From assembly GCA_030148485.1 (NCBI GenBank), contig JASBTJ010000041.1, positions 1-64,000 of the forward strand: DNA of 64,000 bases. Direction: 5' to 3'. Position 1 is the first letter of the stretch; every line of letters starts with the position of its first letter. Position numbers and translations under genes: made by a program. This stretch comes from Gammaproteobacteria bacterium (GTDB lineage: Bacteria > Pseudomonadota > Gammaproteobacteria > Chromatiales > Chromatiaceae). Below the pieces are notes generated by a model. It did not search any database, was not told the DNA's origin, and saw nothing but the letters and a program-made list of their open reading frames with translations. This document shows positions 1 through 8,685 of the stretch, in pieces.

Positions 1-63
1 GCCTCCGGTCAGCCGGCTTGGCCTTTCCGTGAACAACCTGGTGGGTTTACACAACTAGACCAC

Positions 64-209
64 CTCTGAATAATTCAGCGGTTCCGCGGCACAGGGAGGT
101 GCCGCCCAAATCGGTCACGGCAAGTGACCGATTTTGCAGCAAGCTGCAAACCGCGTTTGCCGCGCAGCGGACGCTGATCAGTCCAGGATGGGCTTGTTCA
201 GCACTTCCC
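64..209 (-). repeat. Dispersed structured repeat, copy 1
   Basis: Read on the minus strand, this stretch closely matches 40885-41036, and its first 35 bases match 4134-4168. It begins with a GGGAAG-type end, contains the palindromic core AAAATCGGTCAC...GTGACCGATTT, and ends in a degenerate form of the GGAACCGCTGAA hairpin that is perfect in copy 3. I found no coding potential. It lies upstream of the slyD-like gene. The element could be a REP/MITE-like repeat or a small structured RNA; its mobility is unknown. Confidence 0.75.
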
Positions 210-240
210 TAGCCGGATCGGCAGTCCCCGCTGTGCCTTT

Positions 241-275
241 GCCGGCCGCCCTCGGGCGGCCGGCTGCCGTATAAT
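241..275 (+). promoter_or_regulatory. GC hairpin followed by a TATAAT -10 box
   Basis: A 10-bp perfect inverted repeat (241-250 with 255-264, loop CTCG) is followed at 270-275 by a perfect TATAAT. It sits 30 bases before the slyD-like start. No good -35 box lies at the normal distance, because that position falls inside the hairpin. The hairpin may instead end transcription from upstream, with the -10 belonging to slyD. Confidence 0.35.
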
Positions 276-304
276 CGTCAGCCCACGCTGGCCAGGCCGA
301 CGGC

Positions 305-853
305 ATGAACGACAAGTCCGATAGCGAAACCCAGGGGCAGGTACATACCCTGCATTTCAACAAGAAGCGCAATTACCAGTCGGTACGCCCGGACAAGGTG
401 GTGTCGCTCAAGTGTCTGGTGACCGATCCCGACAGTGGCGACACCCTGAGTTACCGGGACGACATGGTCTATCTGCACGGCGGCTATGGCAGCGCCTTTC
501 CCAAGGTGGAATCCGCTTTGGCCGGGCTGGAAGTGGACATGCACGCGGAAGCGACCCTGGAGCCCGACGACGCCTACGGCCAGCCGGACGGCGATCTGCT
601 GATCAAGGTCCCGACAGAAGCCATCCCCGAGGGCGCCCGGAAAGTCGGCATGGAGATCGAGGGCGAAGCCGAAGACGGCAGCAGCCGCACCTTCCGGGTG
701 ATCGCCATCGACGCCGAGGGCATCACGGTGGACGGCAACCACCCACTCGCCGGTCGGCGGCTGCATTTCAAGATGGAGGTCACCGACATCCGGGATGCCA
801 GCGCCGAGGAAATCGCCGCCGGTTACGGCTTTCGGGAGCTACCCACGCAATGA
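305..853 (+). CDS. slyD: SlyD-family FKBP-type peptidyl-prolyl isomerase
   Basis: Predicted cytoplasmic peptidyl-prolyl cis-trans isomerase and chaperone of 182 residues. The FKBP half-domain has a YLHGGYGSAFPKVE segment, then the flap (insert-in-flap) region with AYGQPDGDLL, and a conserved VDGNHPLAGRRLHF motif typical of SlyD, followed by the usual EVTDIRDASAEEIAAGYG end. The His/Cys-rich metal-binding tail of E. coli SlyD is absent. The N-terminus is about 25 residues longer than usual, so translation could start later, but the next in-frame ATG lies inside the domain. The stop overlaps the next gene's ATG (ATGA at 850-853), so the two are probably translationally coupled. Confidence 0.88.
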   Translation: MNDKSDSETQGQVHTLHFNKKRNYQSVRPDKVVSLKCLVTDPDSGDTLSYRDDMVYLHGGYGSAFPKVESALAGLEVDMHAEATLEPDDAYGQPDGDLLIKVPTEAIPEGARKVGMEIEGEAEDGSSRTFRVIAIDAEGITVDGNHPLAGRRLHFKMEVTDIRDASAEEIAAGYGFRELPTQ

Positions 854-2127
854 TGCGACGCAATCGGACATGCGCTTGGCTGGGCGGTGCGCTCCTGCTG
901 CTGCTCGGTACCGTGGCCGGCGCCGGCAGCTTGCTGGTGTCGCAGGGGGACGGTCAGCCGGAAATCAGTGTCGAAACCTATCCGGCGGACGGTGACCGTC
1001 TGGTGCTGTGGCTGCCCGGGGAGTGGGGGATCTCGCCCCGCCAGCAACCGACCGCCCAGGCGCTGGCGGACACCGGCATCGAGGTCTGGCTGCCGGACCT
1101 GCACGGCAGCTATTTCATCCCGCCTGGTCGATACAGCTTGAATGAGGTCGCCCCGGCGACCGTGGTCCGGCTGATGGACGCCGCCCTGCGCACCGGCAAA
1201 CGGGTATACGTCATGGCCGCCGGACGCGTCGCCGGGCTGACCCTGAACGCCATCCGGCTATGGCAAGACGAACACGCGCGCTCCGCACCGCTGATGGGCG
1301 CTGTGCTGATCTCGCCGAATCTCTATCGGCGGACACCGCAAGGCGGGGAGGACGCCGAGTTGCTGCCGGTGGTCAAAGCCAGCAACACCCCCATCTATCT
1401 AATGCAGCCGGAGAATGCCGCCGGCTACTGGCGGGTGGGGCGGATCCGTGATGCGCTGGCATCTGGCGGTTCCCCGGTGATCGTGCATCGCCTGTCCGGG
1501 GTGAGCGACGGATTCAACACCCGCCCGGAAACCCGCGACGGCGAAGAGGCCATGACCGCGCGGTTGCCGCAGATGCTCGCCGATGCGCTGCGCTTGCTCG
1601 ATCACTACGGGCCCGTGCCGGAACGGCCCGCCGCCCTAACCGGCGAGGCCAGCGGCGCGCAGCAGGCATCCCGCGAGGAATTGCTGCGTCCGGTAACCAG
1701 TCGGCCTCCCGCACCGCCGCTGTCGCTGCAGACCCTTGACGGCAAGACGATGTCTCTGGAGCAACTCAAGGGCAAGGCGGTGCTGGTCAACTTCTGGGCG
1801 ACCTGGTGCCCGCCCTGTGTGGAAGAGATCCCGTCTTTGGACCGGCTCTATCGCGAACTGCGCAGCCAGGGTTTCGAGATCCTGGCCGTCAACGTCGGCG
1901 AATCCCCGCGGCAGGTCCGCAACTTTCTGGCGGACAAACCGGTGACCTTCCCGGTGCTGCTGGACCCGGAGGGCGATACCTTCCGCGCTTGGCAGGCCTA
2001 CGCCTTCCCCACCAGCCTGGTGCTGGATCGGCAGCACCGCATCCGCTTCGCGGTGTTCGGCGCCTTCGACTGGGCCAGCGGGGATGTCATCCGTCAATTG
2101 CAGCCGCTGTTGGATACCCACCCCTGA
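850..2127 (+). CDS. Exported hydrolase-like domain fused to a TlpA thioredoxin
   Basis: A 425-residue protein with an N-terminal signal sequence (hydrophobic residues about 8-27). Residues about 40-260 resemble an alpha/beta hydrolase of the DUF3530 kind, with VLWLPGEWG early on. The expected G-x-S-x-G nucleophile elbow appears as AAGRVAG, with no serine, so this half is probably not catalytic. Residues about 285-425 form a TlpA/ResA-like thioredoxin domain with WCPPC at 319-323 and the cis-Pro loop FPTS. The likely role is periplasmic disulfide reduction or cytochrome c maturation-type chemistry. The start ATG overlaps the slyD stop; a second ATG follows directly. The 3' end overlaps the convergent gene by 34 bases. 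Confidence 0.85.
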   Translation: MMRRNRTCAWLGGALLLLLGTVAGAGSLLVSQGDGQPEISVETYPADGDRLVLWLPGEWGISPRQQPTAQALADTGIEVWLPDLHGSYFIPPGRYSLNEVAPATVVRLMDAALRTGKRVYVMAAGRVAGLTLNAIRLWQDEHARSAPLMGAVLISPNLYRRTPQGGEDAELLPVVKASNTPIYLMQPENAAGYWRVGRIRDALASGGSPVIVHRLSGVSDGFNTRPETRDGEEAMTARLPQMLADALRLLDHYGPVPERPAALTGEASGAQQASREELLRPVTSRPPAPPLSLQTLDGKTMSLEQLKGKAVLVNFWATWCPPCVEEIPSLDRLYRELRSQGFEILAVNVGESPRQVRNFLADKPVTFPVLLDPEGDTFRAWQAYAFPTSLVLDRQHRIRFAVFGAFDWASGDVIRQLQPLLDTHP

Positions 2128-2597
2128 TCGCCATAGCGATGCGCGGGCGGGGCGATGGCACAACGTTCCGCCAAGCGGTCCAGCTCCCGACGCATGATGG
2201 CGGGCAGCGACCCGCCGCCGTCCAGCAGATCGCCGATCAACGGCCCTGGGGCAAGCGCGACAGGGTCGGCACCACCCCAGACCCCACCGGCGGAGTCGAT
2301 AGGTAACCCCGACACCTGCCGCTCACTTGTTCGGGCATGTTCCGCCAACAGGTGGGGCTCGCCGCCCAGGTCGGCCCGAGTCACCAGCCAATAACCGTCG
2401 GCCCGATCCCGACGCAACAGATAACGACCCAGCACGGCGAAGCGCTCTCGATCGGTGGTGGTGGACAAGCCGGCGGCAATCGCCAGCAGCGGCGTGGCAC
2501 CATGCCACGCCACCAGCAGCGTCTTGCCCAAGGCGCCTTCCCGGTAACGCGCCAGGCCATAGGCCAAGGCCGGGACCAGTACCAGGGGCCGCGTCAT
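2094..2597 (-). CDS. Hypothetical protein, second gene of a lipoprotein pair
   Basis: A 167-residue protein I do not recognise. I chose the ATG at 2597 because it overlaps the stop of the upstream lipoprotein gene as ATGA; an in-frame upstream start at 2654 would lie inside that gene. The N-terminus (MTRPLVLVPALAYGLARYRE) is mildly hydrophobic but is not a convincing signal peptide. The C-terminal part has an Arg/Glu-rich helix (RRELDRLAERC). The last 34 bases overlap the end of the convergent TlpA fusion gene, so the C-terminus is unusual. Function unknown; the coupling suggests it works with the lipoprotein. Confidence 0.6.
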   Translation of the reverse strand: MTRPLVLVPALAYGLARYREGALGKTLLVAWHGATPLLAIAAGLSTTTDRERFAVLGRYLLRRDRADGYWLVTRADLGGEPHLLAEHARTSERQVSGLPIDSAGGVWGGADPVALAPGPLIGDLLDGGGSLPAIMRRELDRLAERCAIAPPAHRYGDQGWVSNSGCN

Positions 2598-2983
2598 TGC
2601 AGGGTCGGAATGGGATTGGCGCGCAACCATTCGCCGTCGGCATTGCGTTGCCACAGTTGATTGTCCACCAGCCGGTGCACCGCCTGGCGATCCACCAGCA
2701 CGTACTCGATCAGGGCGCTCTGTGCCACCTTGCCGTCGGCGATTTCACGTGGCGCCGAGGTGATCTCGTAGCCGGTCACCCGTACATTCTGCAAGCCGCC
2801 CGGCAAACTCTGGGGACGGAGCTCCGGCTCCAGGAAGGCGTACAACGCTTCCAGCGATTGCCAGCGCACGGCCATCCCGTAACTGGACAACGCCAGTTCC
2901 AGGCGCCGCTCGTCGCTGCGGGTTTCGAGGCCTTGGCAGGCACTCAGGGTGAGCAGCAACCCCAGGAGGAATATGTATCGCAT
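2594..2983 (-). CDS. Small lipoprotein of unknown function
   Basis: A 129-residue protein with a clear lipoprotein signal: MRYIFLLGLLLTLSAC, with a lipobox ending at Cys16. The mature part contains a motif-free alpha/beta region (SYGMAVRWQSLEALYAF, later ALIEYVLVDRQAVHRLVDNQ and LWQRNADGEWL) resembling small NTF2-like or DUF-type periplasmic domains. That resemblance is an impression, not an identification. It is divergent from the secreted protein at 3208 across a 224-base gap, and it is translationally coupled to the downstream gene. Confidence 0.7.
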   Translation of the reverse strand: MRYIFLLGLLLTLSACQGLETRSDERRLELALSSYGMAVRWQSLEALYAFLEPELRPQSLPGGLQNVRVTGYEITSAPREIADGKVAQSALIEYVLVDRQAVHRLVDNQLWQRNADGEWLRANPIPTLQ

Positions 2984-3207
2984 GGGAATATGGTAAGCGC
3001 AGACCCACCATCGATGCGAGCGTCCAAGCCCAGTGAGAACCGTATCTCAGCTCGACCGTGTAACGGCCCCAGATGCCGCCCAAACCCGCGTTTAGAGGCG
3101 TTAAACGACTATAAAAAGTGGTTTCCTTGCCGAAATGAGGACTATAGTCGGGCCACGGGTGTTCGAAACCGTACCCTGAGACCGCTGATGCCTTAGAGGA
3201 AAAAAAC

Positions 3208-3555
3208 ATGAATACCAGACATCTATTCTCAGCCGCATTGTTCGCGTTGAGTATCGCGCCGGCCGCCAGCATGGCCGGAAAAACCACCATCTGCCACATT
3301 CCGCCCGGCAATCCGGCCAATGCCCACGCCATCACCGTGAGCGACTCGGCCGTCGCCGCGCACCAGGCCCAGCATGGCGACACCATCCTGCCGGCCGGCG
3401 GCACCTGCGGCACCGCCACGCCCGTGGTTCCGGCCAACAAGATCTCCGCCGCTGTGGAGATCTGTGGCGCCGGCAGCAGCCGTGACGGCCGCCGGATCGA
3501 CGTTGCCGGGGTGGGCGGCGTGCTGACCAAGACGGTTGCCTGCGGCGGCAGTTGA
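3208..3555 (+). CDS. Secreted cysteine-containing protein with an ICHIPPGNP motif
   Basis: A 115-residue exported protein with a signal peptide (cleavage probably after ASMA, residue 23). The mature protein opens with KTTICHIPPGNPANAH and continues ITVSDSAVAAHQAQHGD. This compact motif is known from many extracellular bacterial proteins, but its function is undefined. Four cysteines (about 29, 67, 86, 111) could form two disulfides. A strong ribosome site (GAGGA, 7 bases before ATG) supports the start. It lies directly before a pseudopilin gene, from which it is separated by a terminator-like hairpin. A structural or adhesive surface role is possible but not shown. Confidence 0.75.
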   Translation: MNTRHLFSAALFALSIAPAASMAGKTTICHIPPGNPANAHAITVSDSAVAAHQAQHGDTILPAGGTCGTATPVVPANKISAAVEICGAGSSRDGRRIDVAGVGGVLTKTVACGGS

Positions 3556-3595
3556 AACCGCTCCCTCGGGATCGGCATGATAGTCAGTGGACCCC

Positions 3596-3623
3596 AGGCC
3601 GCCGGGCGCTTGTCCGGCGGCCT
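3596..3623 (+). terminator. Terminator-like hairpin after the secreted protein gene
   Basis: Perfect 10-bp GC-rich stem (3596-3605 with 3614-3623) followed by GTACCGTTTT. The T tract is short and displaced, so termination may be weak. It lies between the secreted protein gene and the pseudopilin gene. Confidence 0.5.
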
Positions 3624-3646
3624 GTACCGTTTTGAAGAGCATACCA

Positions 3647-4066
3647 ATGAAGCCACTCCAACAGCGGCCGCAGGGCCTGACATTGGTCGAGCTGATCGTC
3701 ACCTTGGCGGTAGCGATCATCCTGACCCTGATCGCGGCGCCCATGTTCAACGCCCTGATGTCCGGCAACGAAGTCAGCTCATCGAGCAATCTGCTGACCA
3801 CGCACATGAACCTCGCCCGGAGTGAAGCGGTCAAGCGGGGCGTGCCGGTCACCATTTGTCCTTCGGGAGACGGCAAGATCTGCGCCGGCACCACCCAGTG
3901 GGCCATCGGCTGGCTGGTCTTTCAAGACGATGGCGCGACGGTCGGCGATGTCGATCCCGGCGAAGAGTTCATCGCCATCTCGCCCAGCCTGGACACCGAC
4001 GTGACCATCGGCAGCAGCCACACCTACATCCGTTATCTGGCCGACGGGACCGTCGATCTCCCCTGA
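3647..4066 (+). CDS. GspH/FimT-type pseudopilin
   Basis: A 139-residue type IV pilin-like protein. It has a short basic leader, a prepilin peptidase site G|LTLVEL and a hydrophobic helix (LIVTLAVAIILTLIAAPMF). A GspH-like segment follows: NLLTTHMNLARSEAVKRGVPVTICPS, with two cysteines. The ATG at 3647 starts directly before the basic leader; a longer in-frame reading would place the leader internally. At 139 residues it is shorter than most FimT/GspH proteins (about 160-180), and the C-terminus ends at YLADGTVDLP. It may be a minor pilin. No other pilus genes lie in the window. Confidence 0.8.
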   Translation: MKPLQQRPQGLTLVELIVTLAVAIILTLIAAPMFNALMSGNEVSSSSNLLTTHMNLARSEAVKRGVPVTICPSGDGKICAGTTQWAIGWLVFQDDGATVGDVDPGEEFIAISPSLDTDVTIGSSHTYIRYLADGTVDLP

Positions 4067-4090
4067 CAGGGTCGAACGACGTCGTCAAAC

Positions 4091-4122
4091 ACAAAGCCGG
4101 GTACAAGACCCGGCTTTGTTTT
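4091..4122 (+). terminator. Strong Rho-independent terminator after the pseudopilin gene
   Basis: Perfect 12-bp stem (4091-4102 with 4108-4119, loop ACAAG) followed by T residues. It is oriented to end the pseudopilin transcript and may also serve the convergent RND operon, since the complementary strand also has T residues after the stem. Confidence 0.8.
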
Positions 4123-4133
4123 GCGCCAACCTC

Positions 4134-4168
4134 GGGAAGCGCTGAACAAGTCCATCCTGGACTTCTCG
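4134..4168 (+). repeat. Dispersed structured repeat, partial copy 2
   Basis: Thirty-five bases match the GGGAAG end of the repeat seen at 64-209 (minus strand) and 40885-41036. It is closest to copy 1, sharing CTGAACAAG and CATCCTGGACT. The hairpin parts of the element are missing. It lies between a terminator and the stop codon of the RND pump gene. Confidence 0.65.
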
Positions 4169-4176
4169 GCGGTGGC

Positions 4177-7100
4177 CTAGCGCTGCCGCAAGCGATCCAC
4201 CCGTTTGTACATCAGCCCGTAGTACACCACCGGAATGACAATCAACGTCAGTACGGTGGAGACCAACAAGCCGAAGATCAGCGACACCGCCAGTCCCGAG
4301 AAGATCGGATCGTCTAGAATGAAGAACGCCCCCGCCATGGCGGCCAATCCGGTCAGCACGATGGGCTGGGCCCGGACTGCGGCCGAGCGCACCACCGCCT
4401 CGGCAAAATCGCGGCCCTCCCGCAGCTCCTGATTGATGAAATCGACCAGCAGGATGGAGTTACGCACGATGATGCCCGCCAGCGCGATCATGCCGATCAT
4501 GGAGGTGGCGGTGAACTGCGCCCCCAGGATGGCATGCCCGGGCATGATGCCGATGATGGTCAGTGGGATCGGCGCCATGATGATCAAAGGGACCTTGTAG
4601 GAACCGAACTGGGCCACCACCAACAGGTAGATCAGGATCAGGCCGACGCCATAGGCGATACCCATGTCGCGGAAGGTCTAGTAGGTGACCTGCCACTCGC
4701 CGTCCCACTTGAGACTGTACTCATACGGGTTTTCCGGCTGGGAGAAATACCACTGCTCCGGGCCTTTACCTGCATCGTCCAGTGCCCCGGCCATCTCGAA
4801 CAGACCATACAAGGGGCTGTCCAGATGCCCCGCCATATCGGCGGTGACATACACCACGGGCAACAGGTCCTTGTGGTGGATGCTGTGCTCACGGCTCGCT
4901 TCGCGCACCTGGACCAACTCGGTCATCGGCACCATGGCGCCACTTGCGGAGCGGACCTTCAATGCCAGCACCTGATCCAGATTGGCGCGGTCCGCCTCGG
5001 ACAAACGCAGCCGGATCGGCACCGCGTACTTCATGTTCTCGCCATGCAGATAGCTGATGTCCTCGCCATTCACCAGGGTGGCGAGCGCCTGCACGATGCT
5101 CGACTGAGCGACCCCCAATCGGGCCGCCTTGGCGCGATCGACCACCAGGATGCGTTTCTCCGACGGGTATTCCACCGAGTCGTCGATGTCGACGATGTCC
5201 GGGGTCCGGGCGAACAATTCCCGCAGCGCCTTGGCCTGCGCGATCTGTCCGGTGTACTTGATGCCGTAGACCTCCGCCACCAGGGGTGACAACACCGGCG
5301 GGCCGGGCGGAACCTCCACCACCTTGGCATTGCCGCCGTACTTCAAGGCGATCTCCTGGATCGGCCCGCGCACCGACAGGGCGACCGCGTGGCTCTGGCG
5401 GTCCCGCTCATGCTTGTCCACCAGGTTGACCTGCACGTCCCCCACATTGGCCCCTTGGCGCAGATAGTACTGGCGCACCAGACCATTGAAGTTGATGGGC
5501 GCGGCCGTGCCCGCATAGACCTGGTAGTCGGTTACTTCCGGCACCGTGTCCAGGTACGCGCCGATCTCGCCCAACACCTGGGCGGTGTCCTCCAGGCTCA
5601 CCCCTTCGGGCATGTCCAGCACCACCTGGAATTCGGACTTGTTGTCGAAGGGCAACATCTTGAGCACCACCAGTTGGAAGTACGCCAACGAGATGGAGCC
5701 GGCTATCAGTAACATGATGCCCGCCAACAACAGCCAGCGGTTACGCCAGCCCCGCCGCCCCACAAGAAACGGCGCCATGACCTGGTTGAAAAAGCCATAC
5801 AGGCGTCCCGGCTGCTGCTCGCCCTGCGGGGCGTGCTCATGGGCGACGTTCGCCAACAGCCGGTTGGTCAGCCACGGCGTGAACATGAACGCCACCGCCA
5901 GCGAGATCAGCATGCCCATCGAGGCGTTGATGGGGATCGGGCTCATGTAAGGTCCCATCAGGCCGGAGACGAAGGCCATGGGCAGCAACGCCGCGATCAC
6001 TGTGAAGGTCGCCAGGATGGTCGGGCCACCGACCTCGTCGACGGCCTTGGGAATGGCTTCCAACAGATTCTTCGCCCCCATCGCCAGGTGACGATGGATG
6101 TTCTCCACCACCACGATGGCATCGTCCACCAGGATGCCGATGGAGAAGATCAAGGCAAACAGCGACACCCGGTTGATGGTGAAACCCCAGGCCCAGGACG
6201 CGAATAGCGTGATGGCCAGGGTCACCACCACCGCGGCACCGACGATCAGGGATTCCCGCCAGCCCAGCGCAAGCCACACCAACACCACCACCGACAGCGT
6301 GGCGAACACCAGTTTCGAGATCAGCTTCTTGGCCTTGGCATCGGCGGTCGCGCCGTAGTTGCGTGTGACGGCGGCTTGCACGTCGTCGGGGATGAAGGTC
6401 CCGCGTAGCGCGTCGAGGCGGTTGATCACCGCATCGGCGATCTCCACCGCGTTCTCACCGGGCTTCTTGGCAATGGCAATGGTGACCGCCGGGGCGACGC
6501 CGTCCGGGGCATGGGTCGCCCCCGGACCGGCACCGGTCCAGACGTAGGACGTGGGCACGTCGGGGCCTTCCTCTACCGTGGCAACGTCGCGCAGATAGAC
6601 CGGCTTGCCGCCGTGGCTGCCCACCACCAGATCCCGGACATCGGCGGCGCTGGACAGGAAGGTCCCGGCCTGCACCAGGATCTCGCGGTTGTCGCGGGTG
6701 ATGCTCATGCCGTCGAACACCGCATTGCCGGCCTGGAGCGCACGGCGCAGGTCGGCGATGTCGATCCCATAGCCCGCCAGGGCCTGCGGTTGCAACACCA
6801 CCCGCACGGCACGGGTCGGCGCACCGATGGTGTACACGTCCCGAGTGCCGGGCACCCGCTTGAGTTCGGCTTCGATGGCATGTGCCACCTGGCCCAGCTC
6901 GTAGGCGCCGGTACCGACGGATGCGTGCCACAACGTCAGCGACACGATGGGCACATCGTCGATGCCCTTGGTCTTGATCACCGGTTGGCCGACCCCAAGG
7001 CCCCGAGGCAGCCAGTCCTGATTCGAGTAGATCTTGTTGAACAACCGGACGATGGCATCCTCGCGGTTTTCACCCACCAGATACTGCACAGTGAGCACCG

Positions 7101-7386
7101 CCATGCCCGGACGGGACACCGAGTAGACATGCTCCAGCCCTTCGATCTCGGACAACACCTGCTCGGCTGGGGTGGCCACCAGGCTTTCCACCTCCGAGGC
7201 GCTGGCACCAGGGAACGGGATGAACACGTTGGCGAAGGTCACATTGATCTGCGGCTCTTCCTCGCGGGGCGTCACCAGCACGGCGAACACGCCCAGCAGC
7301 AGGCCCAACAGGGCGAGCAGCGGCGTGATTTGCGTAGCCTGGAACGCCTGCGCGACGCGGCCGGACAATCCGAGTTTGTCGCTCAC
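4177..7386 (-). pseudogene. RND efflux pump with an in-frame TAG at codon 903
   Basis: Inner-membrane AcrB-type RND transporter of the HAE family. It would be 1069 residues if the TAG at 4678-4680 were read, which is normal full length. Upstream of the TAG are the first membrane helix, the periplasmic porter domains (IPFPGASASEVE, SYVWTG), and the TM4 region with the proton-relay pair IGILVDDAIVVVENI. Downstream, in the same frame, come TFRDMGIAYGVGLILIYLL, the second half of the membrane domain (IALAGIIVRNSILLVDFIN) and a normal C-terminus. The reading frame is unbroken apart from the stop, and protein features are conserved on both sides. The start is a GTG with a GGGGG ribosome site. The cause may be a recent nonsense mutation, a sequence error or suppression. 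Confidence 0.85.
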
Positions 7387-7389
7387 CTA

Positions 7390-8442
7390 TCAGCCCCCAC
7401 GCTGCTGCTTGAGGGCAACCCCGGCCTCGACCGGGTCCAACGCCACCTGCTCACCGGCGCGCAAGCCCGCCAGCACCACCACCTTGTCGCCTTTGAACTC
7501 ACCGAGCCGAATGTGGCGTAGCGACCAGCGTCCCTCGGCGCCGAGCACATAAACGCCGGTGACCTCGGAGCGATGCACAACCGCCTGCCGCGGCACCATC
7601 AGGTGTCGCTGGCTACCGGTATCGAACGCGACCTTGACCAGCATCCCCGGGAAGACGTCCTTGGTCCCGACCGGCAGATCGGCCCGCACACGAAAGGTGC
7701 CGGACGCCGGATCCGCGTAGGGAAACACCGTGATACCGGCCGCCTGAACCCAGTCTCCCGAGGGCAGTTGCAGACGCGCCTTGGCGTGGCGACGGACCGC
7801 GGCCACCAGGCTCTGCGGGACGTCGACATTTACCCGCAAATGCTCCAACGACAGTCCGCTGACCAAGGGGCGACCCGGCTGTGCTGTCTCCCCGGCCTGA
7901 ATATGGCGTTCGGTGACAATACCGGTAAACGGCGCCGTCACCCGGGTATAGGCCAGTTGCTCCTCTGCCTGCTTGAGCGCCGCCTCGGCGGCCTTGTAGT
8001 CCGCCCGCGCCGTACCCAGGGCCGCCGTGGCCCTATCCATGGCGGACTTCGAGACCAGCTTGCGGGCGTACACGCCCTTGATGCGCTGATACTCCTGTTG
8101 CGCCTCGCTCAAGCGCGCGTTTGCCGACTGCAGGCTGGCCTTGGCCTGATTGACCCGGGCCAACTGCTCGGTATCCTTCAGCCGGATCACCACCGCGCCC
8201 TGTTCGACGAAATCGTCCACATCCACCAGGACTTCCTTGACCTGTCCGGCAGTCTGGGCCGACAGCGTGGATTGATTGACCGCTTCCACGGCGCCGTCCA
8301 ACCGATACTCCTGCACCACATCCATGGACTCGACAGCGGCGGTGGCCAGTTCGGCAGCATCCAGCGGGGCACCGGCCATCAGCAACCAACCCGCAAGCAA
8401 CCCGCCGGCGGTACGCGTCGTTGTGCTCGGGCACAGGATCAT
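7390..8442 (-). CDS. RND periplasmic adaptor (membrane fusion protein)
   Basis: A 350-residue HlyD/AcrA-type adaptor linking the RND pump to an outer-membrane channel. It has a signal peptide, a biotinyl-lipoyl-like segment (GQVKEVLVDVDDFVEQGAVVIRL), a long coiled coil (about 90-165, rich in Ala, Gln and Lys), the second lipoyl half (YTRVTAPFTGIVTERHIQAGE) and a beta-barrel region (ADPASGTFRVRADL, GMLVKVAF). It lies 3 bases before the pump's GTG start, so the two form one operon. No outer-membrane factor gene is adjacent. Upstream lies a palindrome that may bind an ArsR- or TetR-like repressor. Substrate unknown. Confidence 0.9.
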   Translation of the reverse strand: MILCPSTTTRTAGGLLAGWLLMAGAPLDAAELATAAVESMDVVQEYRLDGAVEAVNQSTLSAQTAGQVKEVLVDVDDFVEQGAVVIRLKDTEQLARVNQAKASLQSANARLSEAQQEYQRIKGVYARKLVSKSAMDRATAALGTARADYKAAEAALKQAEEQLAYTRVTAPFTGIVTERHIQAGETAQPGRPLVSGLSLEHLRVNVDVPQSLVAAVRRHAKARLQLPSGDWVQAAGITVFPYADPASGTFRVRADLPVGTKDVFPGMLVKVAFDTGSQRHLMVPRQAVVHRSEVTGVYVLGAEGRWSLRHIRLGEFKGDKVVVLAGLRAGEQVALDPVEAGVALKQQRGG

Positions 8443-8459
8443 ACGGTCGTCTCCGTCAA

Positions 8460-8479
8460 ATATTAGAAAATGCTAATAT
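8460..8479. promoter_or_regulatory. Palindromic operator candidate upstream of the RND operon
   Basis: Perfect 7-bp inverted repeat ATATTAG-N6-CTAATAT, AT-rich within GC-rich surroundings, 18 bases upstream of the adaptor's ATG on the minus strand. The form resembles operators of ArsR/SmtB-family repressors such as BigR-type sensors. No such regulator is encoded nearby. The rest of the 243-base divergent region up to truC shows nothing else I can support. Confidence 0.45.
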
Positions 8480-8685
8480 ACAGTCCAGTCATGACAATTC
8501 AAGGTCGCCTACCGCGCTTCGCCCGTCAATGCCGCCGATCACCCGGTTACATCGGGGCACTCACATGCGGGCCGCCTCGGGCATTCCACTACACGGATCG
8601 ACAAAGGCGCCTCGTCGATTAATCGGCGCGCCCGGCCGGCCGCTGTTTTATCCTGCGCGGCCAGCCTACCAAAAGTATTTCCGCG

